Shown in pieces: positions 46,326-55,936 of a DNA stretch of 64,000 bases. Each line of letters starts with the position of its first letter. Positions within the stretch are counted from its first letter, which is position 1. The stretch comes from Bacteroidota bacterium (GTDB taxonomy: Bacteria; Bacteroidota; Bacteroidia; Bacteroidales; Lentimicrobiaceae), in the NCBI GenBank assembly GCA_009773515.1, contig WSXX01000014.1:61160-125159 (forward strand), in the 5' to 3' direction. A program made the position numbers and the translations under genes. The notes under the pieces were generated by a model. The model saw nothing but the letters and a program-made list of their open reading frames with translations. It made no database searches and had not been told where the DNA came from.

Positions 46326-49223
46326 TCAGAAGAACTTATAACTTATTCTCATCTGAATGGTTCTTCCCTGATCAAGGAAAGTATAATACTGATCATCAGC
46401 TTTAAATGACTGAAAAACAGATTCTTTGGTATCCCCCAGCAGATTGTCGATTTTAATACCCACCTGAAGTTTCTTTGCTTCGCCAAAGCTTTTGTTTACA
46501 TTGATATTCAAGCTGTTGAATGAAAGGGTATAAACATCGGGTCTGTCGGCAATACCTACCACTTCCAGCGTCGGGCCCTGAACATTGTAATATACGCCTG
46601 CCTCAAATCCGTTCAGAAAGCCTTTTTCGCTTCCATTGTATGAAAATCCTGCATTTACAATATAAGGTGCCTGTCCTGCCATATCTCTGTATTCCGAAAC
46701 ACTTTCACCGGCACGGGCATTGTCAATCCTTGACTGGTACTCTGTGGCACTGAGTTCAATGCGCGACTTTGCGAAAGTAAGGTTTGAGGTAAACACAAAA
46801 TTATCCAAAGCCTTGCCCATAAATCCAAGGTTCTGCCTGATCTCCAGTTCAAGTCCGCTCACCTGCCCATCGCCCACATTACGGGGCTGAAATGCACCTT
46901 TTTGCGAAACATACTGAACGATTTCAATCGGACTGTCGAACACCTTATAAAAAGCGCTCAGCGATAATGTCTGGCCCTTTCCGTGGAACATTTCCCAACG
47001 TAAATCGGCATTCTGAATATTTGTCACACGCAGATTACCATTCCAGTATTCGATACCAGCAACATCATCGGCATCCCTGAAAAGACCACCCACAAATACC
47101 CTTCCACTGATAGGGTCGAAAATTTCGGCAAACGACATTTCCTTGAATGATGGGCGGGCAATGGTTTGAGAGTATGATGCCCTGATGTTTTGTTTTTCCG
47201 ACAGGTTATAAATGATATTCACTGACGGAAAAAAGTCGAGATCATTGATTACCTCTTCATTGTCGAAATTGCTGTTTGTGGTTTGATTTTGTCCGGTGTA
47301 ACGCTGTACAAAATTCTCCGCCCTCACTCCTACTATGGCTTTCAGCTTTTCAAAAGGACTGATTTCAGTAGAAAGATAGAAAGCGGTATTCTGGTTATTG
47401 GATTGGAACTTATTGAAATTGTTTGGAATAAACCTTGATTCATAGGTAGTACCCCGGCTAAGGCTGCCATCAAGCGGCCAGATATTTTCAGGGAAGAACA
47501 ACTCATCCGGATTTCCTGTGAGTGGAACTCCTCTAACGTTTATGGCAAAACTTCTGATGTTGTAATCACGTTCTTTGTGCGTGTAAGCGCCACCGAATTT
47601 CACCTTGGCATCATTACCAAATAATTTGTAATCGCGGTTTACATTCAGCTGGCCCACTACATTTATTTCAGTTAGTTCGCGCCATATCCTTTCGGGAAAA
47701 CCAACTTCGGTGCTGATAGAAAATGACTCACCCCGGGTTTCATAACGTGTAAAACGAATATCGGGATCCATTATCTCGGAGCGTGTGGGAGAAAGTTTCC
47801 ATTCTACGCCCCACTTATTGTCTGAGAAAAAGTGTTTTCCGCTAAGCAAAATATTGGTCAAAGCCCTTTGACTGTATTCAAGGTTATGCTGAATGGCATT
47901 GAAGTTTGAACCCTGATCGGAGCCGTTATAATCGAAGATCCCTGCTTTTGACTCACCATTCTGAAGATGCAGAACATTAAGTATATATTTTGAACTTTTT
48001 GTTTTTACTGCAAAACCTGCAAGTCCACCCAGCAAAACATTGGTAGTACCATATTCACCATAGGTGTATTCTCTTCTTTCCAACTCATATACTTCAGGGT
48101 TTGCCTGCATTCCGTAATTTCCATATTCAGCATCTTTGTAATATTCCTGATTGACTTTATATGAAAGAGAAAAGTTATAACCCAGGGTAACCTTTTTTAA
48201 TGGGATTTGATTTCCCAGAGCAACACCAACAGAATAATCCATAAGGCTTTGCTCGCGTTTAGCACCCAATACCGGATTAAATTTGCTCATAATTTCTTTA
48301 AATCTTATGGCTTTCTCGCCATTAGGATTGACAACAGCTTGGGAAAAAAACGGAATATTGTCAGTTGCCGGAATTGCGCGTGTTCCGTCATCGTAACCGA
48401 GAAAGTCTGTTTTACCTCCTTCATAGGAAAGGAAATCAGAATTGAAATGCATGCCGGGGTTGTAACCAAGGCTAAGCGAAATATTACCTGTTTTAAGTTC
48501 AGGAAAGTCTTTTGTTGTTATATCAATCACCCCACCTGTAAAGTCAGCAGGCAGCTCAGGGCTGAATGACTTATGAACGATGATATTGTCAATCACATTG
48601 GTTGGGAAAATATCCATCTGCAAGGTATTCCTGTCGGGATCAAGCCCGGGAATATCCACGCCGTTCAGAATGGTTTTGGTGTATCGGTCGCCCAGACCAC
48701 GCACAAATACATACTTACCACCTTCCACCGAAATGCCGGGTACCCTTTTCAGGGATGAAGCTGCATCGGAGTCACCGGTTTTCCGGAAGTTGACAGCCGA
48801 AATACCATCAATCAGGTTGGCCGATTTCTGTTTCATGGTGAGCATTGCAATTTCAGAATTACGGACAGCCTCCGCTGTTATCGTAACTTCTGAGAGCTCA
48901 ACCTGTGCTTCTTTAAGCTTCAGGTTGTCAAGAAGCACCACTTCTCCTGATTTCACCACCAGTTTTTCAACAATAACAGTTTCGTAAGAGATGTATGAGA
49001 TTCTGAGGTTGTAAGTGCCTGCGGCGATTGATAAATTAAATTTACCATCGAAATCGGTAAGGGTTCCCGAAGTAGTTTCCATCACAAAGATGGTAACACC
49101 GGGCAGAGATTCACCTGTTTTGTTGTCGAAAACGGAACCTCTGATAAAGCCATTCTGCGCAATGAGTGCAAAATTAAAAACTAAGGCGAGCAGAGCTGTG
49201 ATCAAAATCCTGACGAGCTGCAT
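46326..49223 (-). CDS. TonB-dependent receptor with carboxypeptidase-regulatory-like domain
   Basis: A 965-residue outer-membrane receptor. After the signal peptide comes a CarboxypepD_reg-like domain (GFIRGSVFDNKTGESLPGV, about 20-110), then the plug (VRGLGDRYTKTILNGVDIPG) and a 22-strand barrel ending RISYKFF. It imports a substrate using proton-motive force through TonB. The ATG at 49223 is used because the frame's first ATG at 49280 precedes the hairpin region and adds a tail before the signal peptide. It lies downstream of the beta-helix lipoprotein gene on the same strand, so they are probably one operon, but with no SusD-like partner. Confidence 0.93.
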   Translation of the reverse strand: MQLVRILITALLALVFNFALIAQNGFIRGSVFDNKTGESLPGVTIFVMETTSGTLTDFDGKFNLSIAAGTYNLRISYISYETVIVEKLVVKSGEVVLLDNLKLKEAQVELSEVTITAEAVRNSEIAMLTMKQKSANLIDGISAVNFRKTGDSDAASSLKRVPGISVEGGKYVFVRGLGDRYTKTILNGVDIPGLDPDRNTLQMDIFPTNVIDNIIVHKSFSPELPADFTGGVIDITTKDFPELKTGNISLSLGYNPGMHFNSDFLSYEGGKTDFLGYDDGTRAIPATDNIPFFSQAVVNPNGEKAIRFKEIMSKFNPVLGAKREQSLMDYSVGVALGNQIPLKKVTLGYNFSLSYKVNQEYYKDAEYGNYGMQANPEVYELERREYTYGEYGTTNVLLGGLAGFAVKTKSSKYILNVLHLQNGESKAGIFDYNGSDQGSNFNAIQHNLEYSQRALTNILLSGKHFFSDNKWGVEWKLSPTRSEIMDPDIRFTRYETRGESFSISTEVGFPERIWRELTEINVVGQLNVNRDYKLFGNDAKVKFGGAYTHKERDYNIRSFAINVRGVPLTGNPDELFFPENIWPLDGSLSRGTTYESRFIPNNFNKFQSNNQNTAFYLSTEISPFEKLKAIVGVRAENFVQRYTGQNQTTNSNFDNEEVINDLDFFPSVNIIYNLSEKQNIRASYSQTIARPSFKEMSFAEIFDPISGRVFVGGLFRDADDVAGIEYWNGNLRVTNIQNADLRWEMFHGKGQTLSLSAFYKVFDSPIEIVQYVSQKGAFQPRNVGDGQVSGLELEIRQNLGFMGKALDNFVFTSNLTFAKSRIELSATEYQSRIDNARAGESVSEYRDMAGQAPYIVNAGFSYNGSEKGFLNGFEAGVYYNVQGPTLEVVGIADRPDVYTLSFNSLNINVNKSFGEAKKLQVGIKIDNLLGDTKESVFQSFKADDQYYTFLDQGRTIQMRISYKFF

Positions 49224-49262
49224 AAAACTTCCTGATTTGGTGTTTGTATTAAATATTAAACC

Positions 49263-49281
49263 CGTGGGCATAATGCCCACG
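49263..49281 (-). promoter_or_regulatory. Intercistronic hairpin between lipoprotein and TonB receptor genes
   Basis: CGTGGGCA and TGCCCACG form a perfect 8-bp stem with a 3-base loop. On the minus strand it is followed by GGTTTAATATTTAATAC, only weakly T-rich. It lies 27 bases after the lipoprotein stop and 40 bases before the receptor ATG. It may be a partial terminator or RNA-stability element that lowers receptor relative to lipoprotein expression. Confidence 0.6.
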
Positions 49282-49308
49282 AGTTTACAACTGATTTTAA
49301 TTTTCTGA

Positions 49309-50790
49309 TTAGAAGTTTGTCAATTCGCCTGCTGCTGAAGCCCATGACCATCCTGAAAAAGCTGATTTGTCAGCACCAACGGTATTTGCTCCGGCTGCAA
49401 CTGCTGATGCATGTGCACTGCTTCCATTTTTAAATACTGAAGTCAGCTCGACTGCTTCAGGAAGAGTTACCTGAAGATTCTGGAAAACCAGATGGCCATC
49501 AGCAAAAGAGGCAAGGGTTTTATCACCTGAAAGTGAGAAGTCACCACGACCATCAGTCGCTGGATCAGGGAAACCAAAGAAGTAGATGTTTGAGAAAGTA
49601 CCTCTGGCACCATCGCGGAAGTCGCCAAGTTCTGTAGCAGGATTTCCTTTGATTGATCCGTTTTTAACGGTATGGCCAGCCAGCATAGTGCCTTCAGGAC
49701 CATCAATTTCCAGCGCATGATCGGTATCGTCACCTGAAATAACAATAAAGTTGTCAAGGGTACCTGACCATGATTGATCGGTATCAATAGCATCGTCACC
49801 AGCATTCCAAACAATGGCATTTTTAACGCTAACTGATCCGCCAAACCACTCAATTCCGTCGTCCTGGTTTGCTACAACCTCAACATTTTCAATAATGGTA
49901 CCTGAACCAACACCACCAAGGGTAAGTCCGTTGATCTCATTTCCTTCACCGATATTGGCACCGCCGTGACGAATTGAAATGAATTTTATAACACCTGAAT
50001 TGTCGTTGTTATCAGTTCCACCGTACAGACCATTCTGATCTGAAGGAGGAATTCCTTCAATCTGAATAGAAGCAGCACTTGCTGAAATCGGAGCATTTCC
50101 AAGGATAATCAAACCACCCCATAAACCGTTAAGGGTAGGATCAAGGTTTGGACTTGCAATTTCGCCTGGCATAATTTCGTCAGCTACTGATGTGAAGATA
50201 ATTGGCGCTGCAGCTGTTCCTTCAGCATTAAGTTTACCACCGCGAGCAATAACGAGTGCGGTTGCATTGGCTCCGGTACCGGCTTCGCCTTTTACTACAA
50301 CACCTTCTTTAATGGTAAGAGTAGCACCTGCAGTAACAGCAACTCTGTTTTTCAGTACATATACTTTACCGGTTTCCCAGGTTGTGTTCTCGGTAATGTT
50401 ATTTTCTACAAAAAATACAATCTGCTCTTCCATAACGCTTATAACACCGGTTCCACTGGCAGTTTTGTTTTCGTTATCGGTAATGGTGAGTACAACTGCA
50501 CCAGCACCAACCTGTGTTCCGGCTGTGTAAGTCACTACCACTGAACCTGATTTTGAACCTGCAGTTCCATTGGTTTTAACAGCTGCTGTTCCATTGGTAG
50601 CAGATACAACTGCTGATTTAAAACCAGCATCTGATGTGTAGGTAAAAGTGATATCCAGTTCAGAGCTGATTTCAGCAGTTGCCGGCTGAGGAGAAGCTAC
50701 AGTTGGAGCATTGAAGGTTTCATCATCATCGTTGCAGGCAGTAAATACTGCAAGTGAAGCTAAAAGGGCAAACATTAAAATCTTTTTCAT
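49309..50790 (-). CDS. Surface lipoprotein with beta-helix repeats
   Basis: A 493-residue lipoprotein. The signal peptide ends ACNDDDE, so the mature protein starts Cys-Asn-Asp-Asp-Asp-Glu, a strong Bacteroidota surface-export signal. Residues about 25-120 form an Ig-like domain (TFTYTSDAGFKSAVVSATNG). The rest is a right-handed parallel beta-helix with regular short hydrophobic rungs (IEGIPPSDQNGLYGGTDNN, FISIRHGGANIGEGNEINGL, IIENVEVVANQDDGIEWFGG, KNAIVWNAGDDAIDTDQSW). The ATG at 50790 is used because the longer frame starts before a promoter-like box. It precedes the TonB receptor and may present or bind its substrate, as SusD-type lipoproteins do. Confidence 0.82.
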   Translation of the reverse strand: MKKILMFALLASLAVFTACNDDDETFNAPTVASPQPATAEISSELDITFTYTSDAGFKSAVVSATNGTAAVKTNGTAGSKSGSVVVTYTAGTQVGAGAVVLTITDNENKTASGTGVISVMEEQIVFFVENNITENTTWETGKVYVLKNRVAVTAGATLTIKEGVVVKGEAGTGANATALVIARGGKLNAEGTAAAPIIFTSVADEIMPGEIASPNLDPTLNGLWGGLIILGNAPISASAASIQIEGIPPSDQNGLYGGTDNNDNSGVIKFISIRHGGANIGEGNEINGLTLGGVGSGTIIENVEVVANQDDGIEWFGGSVSVKNAIVWNAGDDAIDTDQSWSGTLDNFIVISGDDTDHALEIDGPEGTMLAGHTVKNGSIKGNPATELGDFRDGARGTFSNIYFFGFPDPATDGRGDFSLSGDKTLASFADGHLVFQNLQVTLPEAVELTSVFKNGSSAHASAVAAGANTVGADKSAFSGWSWASAAGELTNF

Positions 50791-51204
50791 GTTTTTTTTT
50801 AAATTGGTTACAGCTGCAAAGTAACCCATAGAATTCCAAAGGGAGTTTAAGCCACTTTTAAATGAATATTAAGTTTATGTTAACAGCCCGGAAACCCATT
50901 ACGGAACTTTTTATGACATTTTTAAGCCCTGAATCCCGCTGCTTGCAGACTTAGCGTAACATCTGAGTTTCAGTTATTTTTAAAAAATTAGAGAATTGCC
51001 GGCAATACTTATATCGAATGGTTTACATTATTAATACTGTAATGCTGGTTTGAATTATTTTAATTGCAGTAACATTTAATAGATTACAAATCAATGGATT
51101 CGTGCATTAAATAAAACCAAGATCGATTCTCTGCGGTTTTGTATCCCGACAGGCATCGGGATTATGAGATTATTAAACTTACACTTTCTCGTATATTTGC
51201 ACCC
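50791..51204. other. Divergent promoter region with hairpin
   Basis: An AT-rich spacer between the divergent lipoprotein and membrane-protein genes. It contains ATCCCGACAGGCATCGGGAT (51143-51162), a 7-bp hairpin of a type common in Bacteroidota intergenic DNA, about 40 bases before the membrane-protein ATG. A TTACTTTG near 50820 on the minus strand is one base short of the -7 consensus. No gene was seen. Confidence 0.55.
51192..51199 (+). promoter_or_regulatory. -7 box, nearly leaderless transcript
   Basis: TATATTTG matches TAnnTTTG. The ATG at 51205 begins only 5 bases after it, so transcription would start about 1-3 bases before the start codon, giving a leaderless or near-leaderless mRNA. 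No -33 TTTG is visible at the usual spacing. Confidence 0.55.
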
Positions 51205-52008
51205 ATGAAACTACAGGACAACATCCGTATTGCCATCAACTCAACGGCATACTATATTTTATCATACCTGTTCGTTTTTATTGTGCACCAGTCAGCTACC
51301 ATTCTGGCTTCGTTTTTCTTTGATTATAATATTCAGGTTGACTATTCGAAGATAATTTTTATGGTGTCGCGTTATGACTGGTATTTCGACTCCGTTAAGA
51401 TCATATTCTCAGCCGGCCCTCTTGTTTGCCTGATTCTTTCCATTTTCATGATTGTAGTGGCTTACCGGTATAAAGAATTTAACGGATCACTCAAACTTTT
51501 CTTTCTCTGGGGGTTTGTGCACAGCATCAGTATTTTTCTGGGATCAGCTTATGCCGGAGCTTTGCTTGGTGAGGGATTCGGACATGTACTCATATGGATG
51601 TTTATGCCCGACACCGGAAAACTTATTATTACCTTAATCTCATTGTTTCTGCTGGCTGCTGCCGGTTTTGCTTTGACCAGAAATTTTTTGCTTTCAGGAA
51701 ATATTTATTATAACCTTCTGGAAACCAAAAACCGCTTCGCCTTTGTTGTATTTCAGGTTATTCTTCCTTTCATTATAGGTTCCCTTATTATTGTAGCCAT
51801 AAGGTATCCGGTCAATTTATATGAACTGCTGAGAATACTTACACCTGTTTTCATAATACTTACCGTTCTTCTGAGCAGTTTTGGCTTTTCAGTTCTCTAC
51901 TTTGATGAAAACCCGCGAACCATAAAAATAAACGGCAGCCTTGTAGCTGCCGCTGTAATTATTTATGTTGTTTACAGAATTGCACTGCATTTTCCGGTCA
52001 GTATCTGA
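51205..52008 (+). CDS. Polytopic membrane protein, hypothetical
   Basis: A 267-residue integral membrane protein with about seven hydrophobic helices (for example AYYILSYLFVFIVHQSATIL, LVCLILSIFMIVVAYRY, LIITLISLFLLAAAGFAL, ILPFIIGSLIIVAIRY, LVAAAVIIYVVYRIAL). There are no recognised transport or enzyme motifs. The ATG at 51205 is set by the -7 box at 51192-51199; the longer frame from 51139 starts upstream of the promoter. Function unknown. It is alone on the plus strand, convergent with the M14 carboxypeptidase gene. Confidence 0.65.
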   Translation: MKLQDNIRIAINSTAYYILSYLFVFIVHQSATILASFFFDYNIQVDYSKIIFMVSRYDWYFDSVKIIFSAGPLVCLILSIFMIVVAYRYKEFNGSLKLFFLWGFVHSISIFLGSAYAGALLGEGFGHVLIWMFMPDTGKLIITLISLFLLAAAGFALTRNFLLSGNIYYNLLETKNRFAFVVFQVILPFIIGSLIIVAIRYPVNLYELLRILTPVFIILTVLLSSFGFSVLYFDENPRTIKINGSLVAAAVIIYVVYRIALHFPVSI

Positions 52009-52035
52009 AAAATCGACCTTACCGGCTTTATTTAC

Positions 52036-54342
52036 TTACTTCACAATCATCAGCTTTCGAGAAACCACTCCTTTTGCTGTCAAAGCCCTGACGGTATATA
52101 CCCCGGATCTGAAAGGTATTCCGCTTATAATGACCTGATTTTGATTTGGTTCATCAAAATACACCTGTTTCCCAAAAAGATCAGAAAGCTCCACACTCAG
52201 AATCTTTTCCTCTGCTTCAAGTATAAAACCATGCTCGCCAGCCGGGTTAGGATACATTTTCATTTTGGGCTGAATCTCATTCAGGGCAATGCCAACACCA
52301 CTGTCGCATGTAACAACAGCAGACCATCCGGCGAAATTATTTGCTTCATCCGAATGGAAAACAAAAGTAACCGCACCACCGCCAACCGAAGTCAGTAGGT
52401 CGGCTGGAACATCGTTTCCGCAGAATTTCCCAAGCAATGGATAAGTTGCATCCGGCCCGTCGTAAATAAACAATGCATCTTTTTCGCAATCATTGCTCAT
52501 TTCAACATCAAATTCTGTGAAATGGATTCTGAGGACTTTGTCGGGATCAGCTCCAACAAAAGTTGTGGTAAGATTTTCATTGTCTCCGTAGTTTAATTCG
52601 GGACCGTTGCTGTCAAAGAATCTGGCGTAACAAGTTGTGGAACCTTCTCCACCTATGAAATAATCCGGGGTAACGGTGATGTAATCAGGTTCAGAAAGCA
52701 GATTTCCGCCGATTACATTCTGCACATAAAGACTTACATCCCAGGTTCCTGGTTGATTGTACTGCACAAGAGGATTGGGTAAAACTGAGCTGTTAATGCT
52801 TCCACCTTCAAAAGTCCACAATCTGCTTGATGGATTTCCACCGGAAATATCAGAAAACTGCACTTCACCGCCCACAGGAATTGTGGTGGCTGAGGCTGTA
52901 AATGCCGGAATTGCACTTCCATCCCATAGTTTCACATCGAGCCGAACCGTTGATTTATCGGTAACAACCACATTGTTAATGGTTCGTGGCAGGTAGCCAT
53001 CAGCAAAAAAAGTAAGGTTGTAGGTGCCTGATTTCAGCAAGCGGTGGTAATTCCCAACGGGCAAAGAGGAAAAAACCATCGAACTGTCTTTGTCATGGTT
53101 ATTGATAAATATCTGCGCATGAATGGGTTCACCGGTTATTGTATCGGAAACAATACCTCTTACACCATATTTTACCTGTTCAAGATAATTGAGCATTGAG
53201 CGGTAATTATACTCCCAGAAGTTCAGCAATTGACTGGCCGGAGGCAGTTTGGTATTTGATACCTCAAGCGTTACTTCCCTGCATTGCTGAAAGTAATTCA
53301 TATAATCCTGGCGTCCGCCGGTAATTCTGTACCATGCATAACCATTGGTAATTCCGTTCTCCAGATCATCCATATATCCGGGAGGGCTGAATGCCTGAGC
53401 AGTATCAGCATATTCACGGCTCACCATAACCCACCAGTTATCGTCGGCAGCAAGTCTGCTCCAGGTATCCCATGGGTAATTTACAACTTCGATGCCGCCA
53501 TGAAAATTGGCTCCCATCACAAAATCCCTGCTTTCAGCAAAATTCATAAAAGCAACAGTTTCAGGCTGCCATGCGTTCCCATCGGGATTAGGGCCATCAG
53601 CAGGATCAGGATAATTGCGGTTTAAATCTATATTGTTTGCATTGCCGCGTCGTGCACCATTAACCGAATTGTTCCCGCCATTGTAGGTTCCGTCAGGATT
53701 GGCAAGCGGATTGATCCATATATCAGTATTGTTGACCATACTGGTCACCCTCGGATCCTGATTGTAATTGGTCAGCAGATAATCTGCCAGATGCAGCAAC
53801 AACACATATCCTGTTGTTTCGTCGCCATGAATGGTTGAAGTGTACAGGAATTCTGGCTCGTCTTCATCTGCATTTACATTATCAGAAATTCTCAATGCCA
53901 GCAGTTTGCGCCCGCTTGTCAATGTACCAATGGTGTGCAGCGTACATATTTCGGGGTAATCTGCTGCAAATTGTTCCATCAGATCCTCGTAAGCAGGGTA
54001 AGTAGGATAGTAATTCCAGTCGAGAACCTGCCGGGGATCAGATGTCATTTCAGCAACAATAAGGTCGCCGGGATGTGGCAATGAAATAAAGTTCAGATTT
54101 TCAGACTGGCGGAGGATTTCAAATTCCTTTTTATTGGCATATGCAAAAACAGTATCGCCGGAAATGCGGTCGATGCTGATAATTTTGGTAAGGACTCCTG
54201 CCTGTTTTGCAGCTCCGGGAAGCGCAAAGTAGATTTCACCGTCATTTCCGAAAAGTTCAGTTACAGACTGAGTGCTGATGTTTGTTTGAGCAATTGCAAA
54301 AACCGAGATTAACGAGAGAAAAAGAGTAGTAATTTTTTTCAT
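52036..54342 (-). CDS. T9SS M14 zinc carboxypeptidase with PKD and CUB-like domains
   Basis: A 768-residue secreted enzyme. Order: signal peptide (MKKITTLFLSLISVFAIAQ); peptidase M14 (about 110-390) with zinc ligands His172 and Glu175 in IHGDE, the third histidine in NFHGG and the general base in EVTLEVSN; a CarboxypepD_reg-like domain (about 395-470, RGIVSDTITGEPIHAQIF); PKD (about 480-560); a CUB-like domain (about 570-680, DALFIYDGPDATYPLLGKFCG and TFVFHSDEANNFAGW); and a T9SS type A sorting domain. It trims C-terminal residues from extracellular peptides. The ATG at 54342 keeps the signal peptide N-terminal. It lies 34 bases after dapA but its function is unrelated. Confidence 0.9.
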   Translation of the reverse strand: MKKITTLFLSLISVFAIAQTNISTQSVTELFGNDGEIYFALPGAAKQAGVLTKIISIDRISGDTVFAYANKKEFEILRQSENLNFISLPHPGDLIVAEMTSDPRQVLDWNYYPTYPAYEDLMEQFAADYPEICTLHTIGTLTSGRKLLALRISDNVNADEDEPEFLYTSTIHGDETTGYVLLLHLADYLLTNYNQDPRVTSMVNNTDIWINPLANPDGTYNGGNNSVNGARRGNANNIDLNRNYPDPADGPNPDGNAWQPETVAFMNFAESRDFVMGANFHGGIEVVNYPWDTWSRLAADDNWWVMVSREYADTAQAFSPPGYMDDLENGITNGYAWYRITGGRQDYMNYFQQCREVTLEVSNTKLPPASQLLNFWEYNYRSMLNYLEQVKYGVRGIVSDTITGEPIHAQIFINNHDKDSSMVFSSLPVGNYHRLLKSGTYNLTFFADGYLPRTINNVVVTDKSTVRLDVKLWDGSAIPAFTASATTIPVGGEVQFSDISGGNPSSRLWTFEGGSINSSVLPNPLVQYNQPGTWDVSLYVQNVIGGNLLSEPDYITVTPDYFIGGEGSTTCYARFFDSNGPELNYGDNENLTTTFVGADPDKVLRIHFTEFDVEMSNDCEKDALFIYDGPDATYPLLGKFCGNDVPADLLTSVGGGAVTFVFHSDEANNFAGWSAVVTCDSGVGIALNEIQPKMKMYPNPAGEHGFILEAEEKILSVELSDLFGKQVYFDEPNQNQVIISGIPFRSGVYTVRALTAKGVVSRKLMIVK

Positions 54343-54376
54343 TTTGAAATTGATAAACATGTTGCAAGGTTTATTT

Positions 54377-55276
54377 TCAATATTCTATGCCTTTATCCCT
54401 TAGATCAGCCATCAGCCCTGAAATGATGTTTTGAACCGATTTATTGACTTTCACAACGGGAAGGCGGAGATTATTCTGAACAATCTTCATCTGATCAAGT
54501 GCAGCCTTTATTCCGCCCGGACTTCCATCCATAAAAAGGGAATCAATCAGCGGAATAAGCAGATAGTGAAGTCTTCTGGCTTCTTCAAAATTTCCATCCA
54601 TAGCTGCCTTCACCATTTTGGAGAATGCGGCAGGGTAAGCATTTGCCACAACAGAAATTACACCTTCAGCCCCTGAAGCAATCAATGGCATGGTTAAGCC
54701 ATCGTCACCTGAAATTACAAGAAAGCCTTTGGGCTTGTTTCTTATTATGTCCATTATCTGGCTGAAGTTTCCGGATGCTTCCTTGATACCGATAATGTTA
54801 TCAAAATCGCGGGCAAGTTCAAGGGTGGTTTCTGCAGTCATATTCACGCTGGTACGACCCGGCACATTGTAAAGAATGATCGGATACGGACTGGCACTTG
54901 AAATGTGTTTGTAATGAAGGTATAGTCCTCGCTGTGTGGGTTTATTGTAATACGGAGTAACTGAAAGGATTGCATCTATCCCGTCAAGGTCAAGCATTTG
55001 AAGATGATTAACCACTTCCTGTGTGTTATAGCCGCCAAGTCCCATAACAATGGGTACACGCCCGGCAACCTGTTCCTTTACAAACTGAACCAAGGCAATC
55101 TTTTCATCTTTCGACAGCGTTGCTGCTTCGCCGGTTGTACCAAGCACAACAAGATAATTTACCCCGTTGCCGATGGTGTGCTCAACCAGTTTTTCAAGTG
55201 ATCCGAAATCAATTGTACCCTGTTTGTGAAATGGAGTGACCAATGCAACTCCTGTTCCTGTAAAATTTTTCTTCAT
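54377..55276 (-). CDS. dapA: 4-hydroxy-tetrahydrodipicolinate synthase
   Basis: A 299-residue TIM-barrel aldolase that condenses pyruvate with aspartate semialdehyde in lysine and diaminopimelate synthesis. Key residues are present: LGTTGEAATLS, SVTPYYNKPTQRG with the catalytic tyrosine, and the Schiff-base lysine in IIGIKEASGNFSQ. Full length, cytoplasmic. Its start overlaps the stop of the DUF6913 gene by 4 bases (ATGA), so they are translationally coupled. The upstream gene is a flavin reductase. No other dap genes lie here. Confidence 0.97.
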   Translation of the reverse strand: MKKNFTGTGVALVTPFHKQGTIDFGSLEKLVEHTIGNGVNYLVVLGTTGEAATLSKDEKIALVQFVKEQVAGRVPIVMGLGGYNTQEVVNHLQMLDLDGIDAILSVTPYYNKPTQRGLYLHYKHISSASPYPIILYNVPGRTSVNMTAETTLELARDFDNIIGIKEASGNFSQIMDIIRNKPKGFLVISGDDGLTMPLIASGAEGVISVVANAYPAAFSKMVKAAMDGNFEEARRLHYLLIPLIDSLFMDGSPGGIKAALDQMKIVQNNLRLPVVKVNKSVQNIISGLMADLRDKGIEY

Positions 55277-55920
55277 AAGCTGGTTTTTGTAACCTGTGTA
55301 GGTGGCGAAATAAATTCAATAGTGCTTGTGTAATGCACTACTTGTTTGATCAATTCTTCCACTGTTAATGGAGTTGCAGATTCAATGAGTAAATCAAAAG
55401 GCCCTGGCACACCTGGTTTTCCCTGACCAACTTTAAAGCTTGCTTTTGAGAGTTCTACAACGAAAGCCAATGGAAAATCTTCCGGAGAACTTAAATCAAT
55501 CAGAAGATCGAAAGGATAATCAATAAACTTATCTGAAAATTCTGATACAGGTCTGAGTAGTATGTCAAGATCGCTGTTCAGAATTAAATCATACGCGAGT
55601 TTGGGAGCATAATAAACAGGTGCCTTTTTGCCTTTATAATATCCGAGTACCTGAACTTTTTTCCCTTTATCCTGCAATGACTTTACAAATCGGCCCATAG
55701 CAGCATACTCTTCTTCAGTAAGCAGACTGTATACAATTCCGATATCTCCGGCTTGATCCAGATTTTTTGCCTGCCTTTGCCTTTTAAGGCGACTGCTTAG
55801 CTTACCAAGGAAATACCTTGCCAAACGAACTCTGATGGTTGTGAATATTTTCAAATCTGTTTTGTAGTTGATTGAGAATAAAAAAGGTAAGTCTGTAATG
55901 TTTGAATTAATGCGAGGCAT
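55273..55920 (-). CDS. DUF6913 family protein
   Basis: A 215-residue protein with a basic N-terminus (KIFTTIRVRLARYFLGKLSSRLKRQRQAK), then an alpha/beta domain: IGIVYSLLTEEEYAAMGRFV, VLGYYKGKKAPVYYAPKL, PFDLLIDLSSPEDFPLAFVV, and a hydrophobic strand before the end. DUF6913 proteins are Bacteroidota-specific and often sit beside dapA, but their function is unknown. The ATG at 55920 is chosen over a GTG at 55977, which would overlap the flavin reductase by 41 bases. It is co-translated with dapA through a 4-base overlap. Confidence 0.78.
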   Translation of the reverse strand: MPRINSNITDLPFLFSINYKTDLKIFTTIRVRLARYFLGKLSSRLKRQRQAKNLDQAGDIGIVYSLLTEEEYAAMGRFVKSLQDKGKKVQVLGYYKGKKAPVYYAPKLAYDLILNSDLDILLRPVSEFSDKFIDYPFDLLIDLSSPEDFPLAFVVELSKASFKVGQGKPGVPGPFDLLIESATPLTVEELIKQVVHYTSTIEFISPPTQVTKTSL

Positions 55921-55936
55921 AAAATTATAAAACTTT

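Noticed and set aside
49263..49281. Full terminator separating the lipoprotein and receptor genes
   Set aside because: The run after the hairpin is only weakly T-rich and the genes are 86 bases apart, so partial termination or RNA processing is more likely.
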